A DNA stretch of 64,000 nt from Zymomonas mobilis subsp. pomaceae ATCC 29192 (GCF_000218875.1 NC_015709.1:186001-250000); one strand, 5' to 3'; shown: positions 1 to 9,003, numbered from the stretch's first letter. Numbers and translations are program-made. The notes: generated by a model from the letters alone, not told the origin.

Positions 1-722
1 CTTTTTGTAATGTAAAAACGGGTCTACCTGACAAAGTTGACCCCATGGAGCCAGGACATGTCGCGGATATTGCCGCTGAAATGAAATTGGAACATATTGT
101 TATTACTTCGGTAGATCGGGATGATCTGGAAGATGGGGGCGCGTCTCAATTTGTAAAAGTAATCGAAGCCGTAAAAGCGCGTACACCAGAAACAACCATC
201 GAGATATTAACCCCTGATTTTCGGAACAAACCGGAAGCGGCACTGGATGCTATTGTAAAAGCACATCCTGATGTTTTTAATCACAATCTTGAAACGGTTC
301 CTCGTCTTTACCCCACTATTCGTCCCGGTGCCCGATACTACACTTCATTACGTCTATTAGAGAAGGTTAAGGAACGAGACCCTTCTATTTTTACAAAATC
401 AGGATTGATGCTGGGTTTGGGTGAAGCGCGTTTAGAAGTCCATCAGGTAATGGATGATATGCGACAAGCCGATATCGATTTTCTTACTTTAGGGCAGTAT
501 TTACGGCCAACGCCCAATCACGTCGAAGTCAGCGAATTTGTACCCCCTGAGAATTTCAAGGCTTATGCAGCGACTGCACGGGCAAAGGGCTTTTCCATGG
601 TAGCCGCATCGCCTTTAACCCGCTCCAGCTATTATGCAGGGGCGGATTTTAGGCGTCTTAAAGAAGCTCGAATGAAAAAATTAGCGAATAATGCTGAAAA
701 AATACAGGGAGAGGCTTTTTAA
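1..722 (+). CDS. lipA: Lipoyl synthase, 3' part (5' end outside window)
   Basis: Radical-SAM enzyme that inserts two sulfurs into octanoyl groups on E2 subunits and the glycine cleavage H protein. The frame is already open at base 3 and reads [14 protein letters not shown], so the first Met at base 45 is internal and the N-terminus is cut off by the window edge. The Cys of FCN is the last cysteine of the CxxxCxxC radical-SAM cluster motif. Near the C-terminus [10 protein letters not shown] carries the conserved R-S-S, whose serine ligates the auxiliary 4Fe-4S cluster. VTSVDRDD-type and LGLGE motifs of the family are present. The TAA stop overlaps the ATG of the next gene by one base, which implies co-transcription. 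Identification is firm; only the 5' end is missing. Confidence 0.96.
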   Translation, partial: FCNVKTGLPDKVDPMEPGHVADIAAEMKLEHIVITSVDRDDLEDGGASQFVKVIEAVKARTPETTIEILTPDFRNKPEAALDAIVKAHPDVFNHNLETVPRLYPTIRPGARYYTSLRLLEKVKERDPSIFTKSGLMLGLGEARLEVHQVMDDMRQADIDFLTLGQYLRPTPNHVEVSEFVPPENFKAYAATARAKGFSMVAASPLTRSSYYAGADFRRLKEARMKKLANNAEKIQGEAF

Positions 723-1177
723 TGCCCCATTATGCAGAATCTAAAATCCTGCCCTACACGCCGGAACAGCTTTTCGATTTGGTTGCAGACGTCAAACAAT
801 ATCCCGAATTTTTACCATGGATTATAGCCGTTCGTGTGCGTTCCAGTAATGAGAAGTCAATGTTAGCAGATTTAATCGTAGGTTTTAAAGCCTTACGAGA
901 AAGTTTTACTTCTCATATTATACTGGATTCCCCTCATCATTTAAAAGTTGACTATATAGAAGGTCCCTTATCGCATTTGCATAATGAATGGCATTTTATC
1001 CCCGATCCGTCGGGGGGAACCCGACTGGATTTTATGGTAGATTTCTCTTTTAAATCACGGATATTTGAAGCCATTGCAGGACAATTTTTTGATCGTGCTG
1101 TTCAACGAATGGCTACAGCTTTTGAAGATCGCGCCAATAATCTTTATGGGCAAAAAACTGATCCAGCAGTGTCCTGA
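722..1177 (+). CDS. RatA/Coq10-type START-domain protein
   Basis: A 151-residue single-domain protein of the polyketide cyclase/Coq10 family (SRPBCC fold). It begins with the family hallmark: tyrosine near the N-terminus, an EQLFDLVADVKQYPEFLPW segment, and later a GPLSHLHNEWHF stretch. In bacteria this family is annotated as RatA or as a ubiquinone-binding Coq10 homologue. Its role is therefore likely hydrophobic-ligand (quinone) binding; the toxin role described for E. coli RatA should not be transferred without test. The start overlaps the lipA stop by one base (TAATG). The lipA-ratA pairing is common in alphaproteobacteria as I know it. Convergent with the pncC/cinA-like gene six bases further on. 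Confidence 0.85.
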   Translation: MPHYAESKILPYTPEQLFDLVADVKQYPEFLPWIIAVRVRSSNEKSMLADLIVGFKALRESFTSHIILDSPHHLKVDYIEGPLSHLHNEWHFIPDPSGGTRLDFMVDFSFKSRIFEAIAGQFFDRAVQRMATAFEDRANNLYGQKTDPAVS

Positions 1178-1183
1178 TCCTAT

Positions 1184-1849
1184 TTAGTGAGAAATAGAAG
1201 CATCAGGCATCAAAAGATTAAGCGCGCTTAAAGCCGCCTGTAAGCGTATTTCTGAACGGCCAAGATTACCAAAAAACTTTTGCTCTGCGACGACTTCATT
1301 AGGGTCAGCATCCCGTCTAGCACGAGCAAAGACGACGGTTCCAACAGGTTTTCTTTCGTCACCCCCAGTAGGTCCGGCAATACCGGTGATAGCGACGGCA
1401 ATGTCTGCATTGCTTTTTTCAACAGCATTGCGGGCCATTGCCCAAGCAACCGCCAGTGAAACTGAACCAAAGGTTTCCAAAACGTCCTGACTGATATTCA
1501 AGAGATCTATTTTTGCTTCATTAGCATAGGTAACAAACCCTGCTTCGAAAACATCAGAAGCACCGGCAACTTCCGTTAAGGCTGCCATGACCAAACCACC
1601 CGTGCAGCTTTCAGCGACAGCTATACGCTGTCCGGCCGCACGATTAGCATCAATGACCAGACTAGCGCGAGTAACCAGTTCAATCGGAAGATTAAAGTGA
1701 TTTTTTTCAGCAGTCTGGTTTTCTTCGATATGCTTAATTTCCTCTTCCATCTTTTCAGAAGCTTCAGAAGAAGGTGTCGGAGATTCTTTATGTGGATCAG
1801 AAGACACAGGAGGGACTGCACCATTGGTCTGATTATCGTCCATAGTCAT
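1184..1849 (-). CDS. pncC: CinA C-terminal-family nicotinamide-nucleotide amidase
   Basis: Residues from about 65 to the end form a CinA C-terminal domain, which deamidates NMN to nicotinate mononucleotide in pyridine nucleotide salvage. Visible motifs are AESCTGG, with the catalytic serine, FVTYANEAK, and AITGIAGPTGG. The N-terminal 60 residues are Ser/Glu-rich, low in complexity and probably disordered, so the protein is longer than the usual domain of about 165 residues. The molybdopterin-binding half of full-length CinA is absent. I place the start at the ATG at 1849 (MTMDDNQ), because GGAG lies nine bases upstream. The more upstream ATG at 1876 would overlap the preceding gene by 23 bases. 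Likely co-transcribed with ispDF and the hypothetical gene upstream. Confidence 0.85.
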   Translation of the reverse strand: MTMDDNQTNGAVPPVSSDPHKESPTPSSEASEKMEEEIKHIEENQTAEKNHFNLPIELVTRASLVIDANRAAGQRIAVAESCTGGLVMAALTEVAGASDVFEAGFVTYANEAKIDLLNISQDVLETFGSVSLAVAWAMARNAVEKSNADIAVAITGIAGPTGGDERKPVGTVVFARARRDADPNEVVAEQKFFGNLGRSEIRLQAALSALNLLMPDASISH

Positions 1850-1853
1850 CGAT

Positions 1854-2387
1854 TTAATCTCCAGAACAAATATCAAATGGTAAAATAGGCCCTACTTTGC
1901 CTACTTTTTTTACTAAAGTGAAAGCTAATACAGATATATCACTGATGCGGTTGGCAGATTGATCCGCAATTGAAGGCAATAGACTATTGATAAGCCCACA
2001 GGATTGTGGCTTCATCTTTTGACTAACTGTTTCAGCAACCATAGATTCAATGGCTGTTCTTTTCCCGTCATCCCCCATATCAGCAACAGCATTGCCCGCC
2101 AGCCGATCAAGTGCCAGTTTGGCCTTGGGCCAGTCGGGGGCACTTTCTCGGCGGAAGCGTTCACTTAGAACCGCTTCCTGTTTTACCATATAGGCCTGTT
2201 CTCCTAAAACAGAAGAACATTGCATATTAGCCCCATGCAGCAACCCCGGAAGCGCTGTTTCCATCAAGGCTTGTGCCTCAGCATGGGTCATACATTGGTT
2301 TTCAGCAGCAATAGCCTCGGTCGTGGTCGCCCCTATACCGAAAAGGCAGGCGGTAAGCGCTAAATAATAGCGAGTGACAGGCTTCAT
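1854..2387 (-). CDS. Secreted hypothetical protein
   Basis: I do not recognise this protein. From the ATG at 2387 it has a clear Sec signal peptide: basic MKPVTRYY, a hydrophobic LALTACLFGIGATT core, and cleavage probable near AIAA-EN. The mature part, about 145 residues, is acidic to neutral and contains several cysteines (QCM, MQCSS, QSCG, FDICSGD), compatible with periplasmic disulfides. A GTG at 2405 in the same frame would overlap the ispDF stop by seven bases; I prefer the ATG because it begins directly with the signal peptide, although neither start has a good ribosome binding site. It sits between ispDF and the pncC-like gene on the same strand and is probably in their operon. Envelope location is inferred; function is unknown. 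Confidence 0.7.
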   Translation of the reverse strand: MKPVTRYYLALTACLFGIGATTTEAIAAENQCMTHAEAQALMETALPGLLHGANMQCSSVLGEQAYMVKQEAVLSERFRRESAPDWPKAKLALDRLAGNAVADMGDDGKRTAIESMVAETVSQKMKPQSCGLINSLLPSIADQSANRISDISVLAFTLVKKVGKVGPILPFDICSGD

Positions 2388-2398
2388 AATAAACGTAT

Positions 2399-3574
2399 TT
2401 AGCACAAAATCAGGGGTAAGCGAATACTGGTAACAGCTTGCGCTGCAATTCCTTCACCCCGACCCGTGAAACCCAATTTTTCGGTCGTGGTCGCCTTAAT
2501 ACTTACTCTTTGTTCAGGCAAACCGACAACCGATGCAATATGTTGGCGAATAGCCGGGCGATGCGGGCCTATTTTGGGCGCTTCGCAGATAACGGTCACA
2601 TCAACATGATCAATGATGCCTCCCGCTTTTTTAACTAGACTGACAGCATGTTCAAGAAACTGTGTGGAATCAGCCCCTTTCCAGCGTGGATCACTAGGCG
2701 GAAAATGGGTGCCAATATCGCCATCAGCGATGGCACCTAATAAGGCATCGGTCAGAGCATGAAGCGCCACATCAGCATCCGAATGACCCGCCAGACCCTG
2801 ATTATGTGGTATTTTTAGGCCACCCAGCATAATATGATCACCGGATTTGAACGCATGCACATCAAAACCTGATCCACAAACAGATATCATTTTTTCAGTC
2901 ATCTGAGTCTCTGCTGCTAAAAAATCCGCTGGATAAGTAAGCTTTTCCAGCATTTTATCCCCTGTCACTAAGGCAACTTCTTGATGATAAGCTCTGATAA
3001 CCTGAGCATCATCAGTGGGTTCTCTGCTCCCTGACCAAGCCTGATGTGCGGCTAATATCGTCTCAAGGTCAAAAGCCTGCGGCGTTTGCACGCGATGAAA
3101 CAGCGCGCGGTCAACGGCAGCGCCTTTTAGATCGATAAGGGTATCAACCACTGGCAATACCGGTATAGCTGCCTTGTTATCTTTTAAAGCATTCAATAAA
3201 CGATCAATGACTGAAAGCGGTAAAAAAGGCCGTGCAGCATCATGGATGAATACCTGCCTATACCCCATATTTTGGGCAGCGATCAAACCATTGATCACAG
3301 AATCACGTCTAAAAACACCACCGATAACGGGCGCAGGTAAACGACGATTGCCAATGGCTTCTTTATATAAATCCTCATGACCGCTTGCGATAACAACCTG
3401 CACAGTATCAATTTCAGGATGGGCTAAAAGCGCATCAATCGCATGGGCCAAAATGGTTTTACCCGCAATTTTCCGGTATTGTTTGGGAAGGCCTTCTCCG
3501 GCTCTTTTCCCCTGTCCGGCTGCAACAATAAGCGCAATATTTTTTGTATTTTTCATAGTCACATAGCGAGCCAT
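2399..3574 (-). CDS. ispDF: Bifunctional IspD/IspF (MEP pathway)
   Basis: One polypeptide joins two non-consecutive steps of the MEP isoprenoid pathway. Residues about 10-225 are IspD, the CTP-dependent cytidylyltransferase, with [11 protein letters not shown] and LPKQY and the HDAARPF motif. Residues about 232-390 are IspF, 2-C-methyl-D-erythritol 2,4-cyclodiphosphate synthase, with GFDVHAF (zinc ligands D and H), GHSDADV and [15 protein letters not shown]. The fused form is typical of alpha- and epsilonproteobacteria. Three starts are possible: ATG 3574, GTG 3559 and ATG 3556. The last gives the conventional [14 protein letters not shown] beginning, but no start has a convincing ribosome binding site, so I keep the longest. 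Divergent from dusB across a 170-bp region. Confidence 0.95.
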   Translation of the reverse strand: MARYVTMKNTKNIALIVAAGQGKRAGEGLPKQYRKIAGKTILAHAIDALLAHPEIDTVQVVIASGHEDLYKEAIGNRRLPAPVIGGVFRRDSVINGLIAAQNMGYRQVFIHDAARPFLPLSVIDRLLNALKDNKAAIPVLPVVDTLIDLKGAAVDRALFHRVQTPQAFDLETILAAHQAWSGSREPTDDAQVIRAYHQEVALVTGDKMLEKLTYPADFLAAETQMTEKMISVCGSGFDVHAFKSGDHIMLGGLKIPHNQGLAGHSDADVALHALTDALLGAIADGDIGTHFPPSDPRWKGADSTQFLEHAVSLVKKAGGIIDHVDVTVICEAPKIGPHRPAIRQHIASVVGLPEQRVSIKATTTEKLGFTGRGEGIAAQAVTSIRLPLILC

Positions 3575-3744
3575 AAGCTTTTTCGGTTCACTTGCAAATA
3601 TAGTTCTATACGCTTCCCTTTAAGCGAATTTTTTCAATGACCTCACCTTTTAAACACGGTTTTTTATGTCAGATATGTTTATATTAATCCAAATATCCAA
3701 GGCGGTGCTTGTTTGAAGAATAAAAGCAATATATCGCTTTTATT

Positions 3745-4770
3745 ATGACCAACAGTGAAGACAAGGCAGCCCCTATCCGGCTTTTACCAATCAATATTGG
3801 TTCGGTCAGGATAGATAATCCGGTTATTCTGGCACCGATGACGGGCGTTACTGATTTGCCCTTCCGAAGTATAGTACGTCGCTATGGTTCTGGGCTGAAT
3901 GTCACGGAAATGATTGCCAGTCAGGCTATGATTCGGGAAACGCGTCAGTCCTTACAGAAATCGACATGGGATCCCGAAGAAGAACCCATCTCCGTTCAGT
4001 TGGTCGGCTGTGCGGCAGAAGATATGGCTGAATCTGCCAAGCTTAATCAGGATCGGGGTGCCGCCATTATTGATATCAACATGGGGTGTCCGGTACGAAA
4101 AGTCGTCAGTGGGGATGCTGGTTCAGCTTTGATGCGTGATCTAAAACTGGCGGCTTCTATTATTGAAGCCACGGTTAAGGCGGTGTCTTTACCCGTTACG
4201 TTAAAAATGCGGATGGGATGGGATCTTAACAGTCTTAACGCACCGGAATTAGCCAGAATCGCCGAAGATATCGGTATAAAGATGATTACCGTCCATGGCC
4301 GCACACGTAACCAGTTATATAAAGGGCATGCGGATTGGGCTTTTGTTAAGAAAGTCAAAGATGCGGTGTCTATCCCCGTCATCGTTAATGGCGATATTTG
4401 TAATCTCGATGATGCTGTGTCTGCGCTTTCTCAATCCCATGCCGATGGCATCATGGTGGGACGGGGTGCCTATGGTAAGCCTTGGCTTTTGGCACAATTG
4501 ATGAAGGGTTTACAGGGGGCGACTGAAATGGAAACACCTTCAATTGATGCTCAATATCAAACGATTAAAGAGCATTACGAACGAATGCTTGATTATTATG
4601 GCATAACAACCGGCGTTAATATCGCCCGAAAGCATATCGGATGGTACACGAAAGGGCTGCCCGCTTCGGCAGAATTTCGTAATAAAATCAATCGTGAAGA
4701 AGATCCTGTGATTGTCAAAAAAATGTTAGCCGAATTTTATCGCCCATGGCTGTCACAGATAGCCGCTTAA
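3745..4770 (+). CDS. dusB: tRNA-dihydrouridine synthase, DusB/NifR3 type
   Basis: An FMN-dependent enzyme that reduces uridine to dihydrouridine in the tRNA D-loop; 341 residues, normal for the family. It shows the TIM-barrel start PVILAPMTGVTDLPFR, the active-site segment NMGCPVRKV with the catalytic cysteine and GDAGSALM, and the FMN-phosphate region GDICN...DGIMVGRGAYGKPWL. This is the gene historically called nifR3 because it sits in front of ntrBC in many alphaproteobacteria. Here it is followed 11 bases later by a short NtrC-derived gene and then by ntrYX, so the old nifR3-ntrBC-ntrYX order is only partly kept. The 170-bp divergent spacer with ispDF should hold its promoter. Confidence 0.95.
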   Translation: MTNSEDKAAPIRLLPINIGSVRIDNPVILAPMTGVTDLPFRSIVRRYGSGLNVTEMIASQAMIRETRQSLQKSTWDPEEEPISVQLVGCAAEDMAESAKLNQDRGAAIIDINMGCPVRKVVSGDAGSALMRDLKLAASIIEATVKAVSLPVTLKMRMGWDLNSLNAPELARIAEDIGIKMITVHGRTRNQLYKGHADWAFVKKVKDAVSIPVIVNGDICNLDDAVSALSQSHADGIMVGRGAYGKPWLLAQLMKGLQGATEMETPSIDAQYQTIKEHYERMLDYYGITTGVNIARKHIGWYTKGLPASAEFRNKINREEDPVIVKKMLAEFYRPWLSQIAA

Positions 4771-4781
4771 AGGGTTATCGC

Positions 4782-5096
4782 ATGGATCATTATAAAGAAA
4801 CCCAGTTTGTCACTTTGCCACCGCATCTGGGAGAAGGCAGAGTTGCTATCCCCAAAGAAGGTCTAGCCGAGGCAATCGAATCCCATCTGCTTTATTATTT
4901 TGCCGTTTTTGGTGAGAATTTACCTCCAGACGGGTTATTGGAACATATTCTGGCTGAAGTAGAACGACCTTTATTAAAGGTTGTTTTAAAGGCTGTCGGG
5001 GGTAACCGGATAAGAGCCGCTAAATTATTAGGTATCAATCGGAATACTTTACGTCAGAAATGCGTTAATCGTCATGTCGATCCAGATAAGATTTAA
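4782..5096 (+). CDS. Stand-alone NtrC C-terminal (Fis-type HTH) protein
   Basis: A 104-residue protein. Residues 54-95 form a Fis-type helix-turn-helix with ILAEVERPLLK, GGNRIRAAKLLGINRNTLRQK; this matches the DNA-binding end of NtrC-family nitrogen regulators. Residues 27-53 (GLAEAIESHLLYYF...LPPDG) resemble the linker that in NtrC follows the AAA+ domain, so the similarity reaches beyond the HTH. The receiver and the sigma-54 AAA+ domain are absent, and no ntrB lies nearby. The ATG at 4782 is chosen because TAAAGGG lies about seven bases upstream; it begins 11 bases after the dusB stop. It could work as a small Fis-like DNA-binding protein or be a decaying ntrC relic. The reading frame is intact and starts cleanly, which favours an expressed protein. 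Confidence 0.75.
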   Translation: MDHYKETQFVTLPPHLGEGRVAIPKEGLAEAIESHLLYYFAVFGENLPPDGLLEHILAEVERPLLKVVLKAVGGNRIRAAKLLGINRNTLRQKCVNRHVDPDKI

Positions 5097-5124
5097 AAAC
5101 TATTTTTGAATAGTTCGCTAAATG

Positions 5125-5211
5125 GATGTAATCACCTGCCAAAAGGCAGTCATTCTGTAATTTTGAGTAAAAAATGCGTCGAATTGAAGTCCATTGTGTT
5201 TTGATTACATC
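5125..5211. promoter_or_regulatory. Widely spaced inverted repeat before ntrY
   Basis: Two perfect 10-bp inverted copies, GATGTAATCA at 5125-5134 and TGATTACATC at 5202-5211, flank 67 bases in the 138-bp gap ahead of ntrY. A partial third copy of the core (TGTAATT) lies near 5156. A short CTGCC-AAAA-GGCAG hairpin sits between them without a T tract. Paired operator half-sites for a regulator of ntrYX, possibly NtrX itself, are an inference; the repeats themselves are read directly. Confidence 0.4.
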
Positions 5212-5234
5212 GTCTTTGTAGTATCATTGCAACG

Positions 5235-7538
5235 ATGGTGGAGGAACAACCCATAAAAACCCCCGAGATAAATGACACTCAAACTTTGATTGCAAAACGT
5301 CATTTTTCTAAACGGCGGCTTTATTATTTTATTTATCGCCGTTTCCCGGCATTAGCTGAAGCCTTTACTTTTGTGTGCTGTTTGATGATAGCCTTTATAA
5401 GCTATCGCTTGGTTATGTACCATGGCACACCCTCAAAGCCCCTAAGCCCTCTGGTTATTGCCTCTTTATTAGTTGCTAATCTTATGCCTGCCATGGTTTT
5501 GATGGCGTTGCTGGCGCGTCGTCTGGCATTAAGACGTGCTGCAAGATCTCTACTTGGCGGGAGAGGGCGACTTCATGTTCGGTTAGTGGCTATTTTTTCG
5601 GTCGTTGCCGCCGTTCCGACCTTGCTGGTTGTTATTTTTGCATCGTTACTTTTTCAGTACGGCGTATCCTTTTGGTTTTCGGATAGTGCACGTACGATTC
5701 TTACTAATGCAGATCGGGTTGCGCAATCTTATGTTAAGGAGAATACCGACCGTATCATTGGTGACATCAATGCCATGCCGAACGACTTTCATGCAGCCTT
5801 AGCACAAGCCCCGATTGAAGATCCTCGTTGGAGCCGATTCATTTTTATGCAGCTCATCAATCGGGGATTAAATGAAGTGGCTTTATTACAAATGCCCCCA
5901 TCTGATACGGGCACGCCTATCATGTTAGCCGGTGCCTTAACGGATACAAGGCCTTTAGAAAGCCGATTGTCCGCTAAAATGCTTCCTGCTCTTCGAAATG
6001 GGCAAGTAAGAACCGATATTGCGTCCGGTGATCGTATCGAAGCGACTATTCAGCTTGATCCAAAAGCCCGTCTTTATATCTATGTTTCACGTCAATTAGA
6101 CCCTGTGGTTCTCTTGCAAGCCTCTCGTGCAAGAACGGCACTGGGTGATTATAATAGATTAGTAGAAAGTTCACGTGTTTTACAGATCCGCTTTAACACT
6201 GCGTTATTAGTGGTCTCCTTGCTGATTGTCGCTATTGCGATTTACATCGCCTTTATGGTTGCGGATCGTATTGTCCGCCCCCTTTCTAATATGGTCGAAG
6301 CAGTCAGACGTATCGGATCAGGCGATTTAGCAGCACGGACAGAATTGAAGCATAATCATGATGAAATAGGTACCCTTGGTTTAGCCTTTAATCGGATGGC
6401 CAATAAGCTTGAAGAACAAACAGGGGCCCTGATGTCGGCTAATCACTTGTTAGATAGCCGCCGTGCTTTTACCGAGGCTGTTCTCTCGGGTGTTTCGGCA
6501 GGTGTTTTATCCGTAGATAGTCACCATGCTATCCAGCTAGTCAATCTTTCAGCGCAGCATTTGTTAAAAGCTGATGAAAAAACGTTAATTGGTGAATCTT
6601 TAGACAATATTGCGCCCGAATTGGATAGTTTGTTAGATCAGAAAACCGGTGACAGTATTGTTCATATCTTGATTGATAACGAACCGCGCACCTTTGCGGT
6701 AAGAGTGGTAAAGGCTGAAGACAATCACGTCTTAACTTTTGATGATATTACACAACAGTTAGCTGATCAACGCTCAGCAGCATGGGCTGACGTTGCCCGT
6801 CGTATTGCTCACGAGATTAAAAATCCACTTACCCCTATCCAATTAGCAGCCGAACGTCTGCAAAGGCGCTATGGCCGTCAGATAACCTCTGATGAAGAGA
6901 CTTTTAGTCGTCTGACTAGTACTATTGTCAGGCAAGTGGGTGATCTGCGGCGTATGGTAGATGAATTTTCTTCCTTTGCCCGTATGCCTAAACCTGTATT
7001 CCAAAAAGAAACCATTACCGATATTGGTCGTCATGCTTTATTTTTACATGAGGTAGCACATCCTCAAATTACCTTTATATTTGAGACAGAAGAAGATCTT
7101 CCGCTTATGGTCTGTGACCGGCGGCAATTAGGTCGGGCTTTAACTAATCTTGTCAAGAATGCCGTGGAAGCCATTGAAGAATGTGATCGTGGCGGAATCG
7201 GACATGTCTGGATGACCTTAAAACGTGAAGGCGGCTATTTGATTATTGATGTCGCAGATGATGGTATTGGTTTACCAAAAGAGCGGGAAAGACTGACAGA
7301 ACCTTATATGACCACCCGTGTCAGAGGAACGGGTCTTGGCCTTGCTATTGTGAAAAAGATTGTTGAGGAACATGCCGGAACAATAGCTTTTCTAGACCGC
7401 GAAGGCGGTGGAACTATCGTGCGTCTTTCTTTTGATCTGGTAGCGCTTGCTCCAGTGACGGTAGAAAACGCAGCAGAAAAGGGAATACGTAATCAGGAAC
7501 CCGCTATTCCCGGACTTACCCGATCAAGGAGCGAATAA
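5235..7538 (+). CDS. ntrY: Nitrogen-regulation sensor histidine kinase NtrY
   Basis: A 767-residue membrane-bound sensor kinase, partner of NtrX in nitrogen and redox-related control. Three hydrophobic segments lie at about residues 38-62, 72-100 and 112-140. An extracytoplasmic region follows, then a fourth transmembrane segment near 325-348 leading into a HAMP domain (ADRIVRPLSNMVEAV). A PAS domain lies around 405-500. The HisKA domain has RIAHEIKNPLTPIQ with phospho-acceptor His526. The ATPase domain has its N-box NLVKNAVEAIEE, DVADDGIGLP and GTGLGLAI, so the catalytic motifs look intact. The TAATG at its end overlaps the start of ntrX by one base. Translation starts at the ATG at 5235, but no strong ribosome binding site is seen. 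Confidence 0.93.
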   Translation: MVEEQPIKTPEINDTQTLIAKRHFSKRRLYYFIYRRFPALAEAFTFVCCLMIAFISYRLVMYHGTPSKPLSPLVIASLLVANLMPAMVLMALLARRLALRRAARSLLGGRGRLHVRLVAIFSVVAAVPTLLVVIFASLLFQYGVSFWFSDSARTILTNADRVAQSYVKENTDRIIGDINAMPNDFHAALAQAPIEDPRWSRFIFMQLINRGLNEVALLQMPPSDTGTPIMLAGALTDTRPLESRLSAKMLPALRNGQVRTDIASGDRIEATIQLDPKARLYIYVSRQLDPVVLLQASRARTALGDYNRLVESSRVLQIRFNTALLVVSLLIVAIAIYIAFMVADRIVRPLSNMVEAVRRIGSGDLAARTELKHNHDEIGTLGLAFNRMANKLEEQTGALMSANHLLDSRRAFTEAVLSGVSAGVLSVDSHHAIQLVNLSAQHLLKADEKTLIGESLDNIAPELDSLLDQKTGDSIVHILIDNEPRTFAVRVVKAEDNHVLTFDDITQQLADQRSAAWADVARRIAHEIKNPLTPIQLAAERLQRRYGRQITSDEETFSRLTSTIVRQVGDLRRMVDEFSSFARMPKPVFQKETITDIGRHALFLHEVAHPQITFIFETEEDLPLMVCDRRQLGRALTNLVKNAVEAIEECDRGGIGHVWMTLKREGGYLIIDVADDGIGLPKERERLTEPYMTTRVRGTGLGLAIVKKIVEEHAGTIAFLDREGGGTIVRLSFDLVALAPVTVENAAEKGIRNQEPAIPGLTRSRSE

Positions 7539-8938
7539 TGGCGCTAGAAATTCTGGTCGTTGATGATGAAATGGACATTCGTGAACTGGTAGCGGGGGTT
7601 CTTGATGATGAAGGCTATGCCACAAGAACGGCTGCAGACAGTGATGCGACCTTACAGGCGTTAGCCGAACGACGACCCTCTCTGGTTCTACTAGATGTAT
7701 GGTTGAAAGGGTCAAAACTTGATGGTCTTGAATTACTCGACGAGATAAAAAAACGTGACCCTACTTTGCCGGTATTGGTGATTTCGGGGCATGGCAATAT
7801 CGATACAGCGGTCACAGCTATTCGACAGGGTGCGGTTGATTTTATCGAAAAACCCTTTGAAGCAGAACGCCTTTTGCTGCTGGTAGAACGCGCCACTGAA
7901 ACCGAGCGGTTAAGACAGGAATATGCTTCCTTAAAGGCTAAGATTGGCCATACGGAAGAATTGACCGGTAATTCAAGCGCGATCAATCATGTTCGCGCCA
8001 CCTTAAAAAGAGTAGCGGGCACCGGCAGCCGTGTCTTGATCACAGGGCCTGCTGGCGTGGGTAAGGAAGTCGCGGCACGCTTGCTTCATATGTGGAGTCC
8101 GCGTTCAGCCGCACCCTTTATTGTTGTGTCAGCCGCTTGGATGGAACCTGAACGCGTCGAAGAAGAGCTATTCGGTATGGAAGACGCGCATGGTGTCGTT
8201 CGTCCGGGTTTACTTGAAAAGGCGCATGGCGGCACTCTGTTTCTTGACGAAATTGCCGATATGCCGATTCCTACCCAAGCCAAAATTTTGCGCGTCTTAA
8301 CTGACCAAAGCTTTATTCGCGTTGGGGGCGAAAGAACGGTTAAGGTAGATGTTCGGGTCGTTTCTGCAACGGCACGCGACTTAGCCCGTGAAATTGCCGA
8401 GGGTCGGTTTCGTGAAGATCTTTATTACCGATTAAATGTCGTTCCTGTGCATTTACCCGCATTGGCAGATCGGCGAGAAGATATTCCTGTCCTGATAGAC
8501 CATTTTGTTGCTCATTACGCGACCGAAAGGCGTGTCGCAGCGCCTCAAGTCTCTGAAGAGGCACTTGCTGCCTTACAAGCCTATGATTGGCCCGGAAATG
8601 TGCGCCAGCTTCGCAATGTGGTTGAGCGCACAATCATTCTAGCGCCCGGTGATCGCCTTAGCCGTATTGATGTCGATATGTTGCCTGCGGAAGTCTTGGG
8701 TGATCAAAATAGCCTGACGGCAGAGGGACAATCCACGCGTTCTATTATTGGTACCCCTCTAAGAGAAGCACGGGAAACTTTTGAACGAGAATATCTGAGA
8801 GTCCAAATTCGACGGTTTTCGGGTAATATTTCGCGTACAGCTTCTTTTATCGGTATGGAGCGTTCCGCGTTGCATCGAAAATTAAAAAGTCTGGGGCTGG
8901 CGGAACCGCGGAATAATAGTGGCGATAATAATAGCTAA
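7538..8938 (+). CDS. ntrX: Response regulator NtrX (AAA+ type, no GAFTGA loop)
   Basis: 466 residues. A receiver domain spans 1-120, with acidic pocket D9/D10, phospho-acceptor D53 and IEKPF carrying the conserved lysine. An AAA+ domain spans about 140-370, with Walker A GPAGVGKE at 170-177 and Walker B LFLDEIAD at 234-241. A Fis-type HTH closes the protein (RTASFIGMERSALHRKLKSL). In sigma-54 activators ELFGHE is followed by a GAFTGA loop that touches sigma-54; here ELFGMEDAHGVVRPG runs straight into LLEKAHGG, so that loop is missing. As in other alphaproteobacterial NtrX proteins, action independent of sigma-54 is likely. The start overlaps ntrY by one base. A strong terminator follows. Confidence 0.92.
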   Translation: MALEILVVDDEMDIRELVAGVLDDEGYATRTAADSDATLQALAERRPSLVLLDVWLKGSKLDGLELLDEIKKRDPTLPVLVISGHGNIDTAVTAIRQGAVDFIEKPFEAERLLLLVERATETERLRQEYASLKAKIGHTEELTGNSSAINHVRATLKRVAGTGSRVLITGPAGVGKEVAARLLHMWSPRSAAPFIVVSAAWMEPERVEEELFGMEDAHGVVRPGLLEKAHGGTLFLDEIADMPIPTQAKILRVLTDQSFIRVGGERTVKVDVRVVSATARDLAREIAEGRFREDLYYRLNVVPVHLPALADRREDIPVLIDHFVAHYATERRVAAPQVSEEALAALQAYDWPGNVRQLRNVVERTIILAPGDRLSRIDVDMLPAEVLGDQNSLTAEGQSTRSIIGTPLREARETFEREYLRVQIRRFSGNISRTASFIGMERSALHRKLKSLGLAEPRNNSGDNNS

Positions 8939-8965
8939 AACGCCGTTATTAAGAAACCTTGTAAG

Positions 8966-9003
8966 AAACCCCTGCATTTTTAATATTTGTAGGGGTTTTT
9001 TTA
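8966..9003 (+). terminator. Rho-independent terminator of ntrYX
   Basis: Stem AAACCCCTGCA (8966-8976) pairs with TGTAGGGGTTT (8988-8998), allowing one G-U pair, around an 11-base loop, and is followed by a run of T. It lies 28 bases past the ntrX stop. Confidence 0.9.

Noticed and set aside
5138-5151. CTGCC-AAAA-GGCAG hairpin as a terminator
   Set aside because: No T tract follows and the stem is only 5 bp; listed only within the ntrY upstream region.
7615-7986. 123-codon minus-strand ORF within ntrX
   Set aside because: Antisense to the conserved NtrX receiver, low-complexity Ser/Arg translation.
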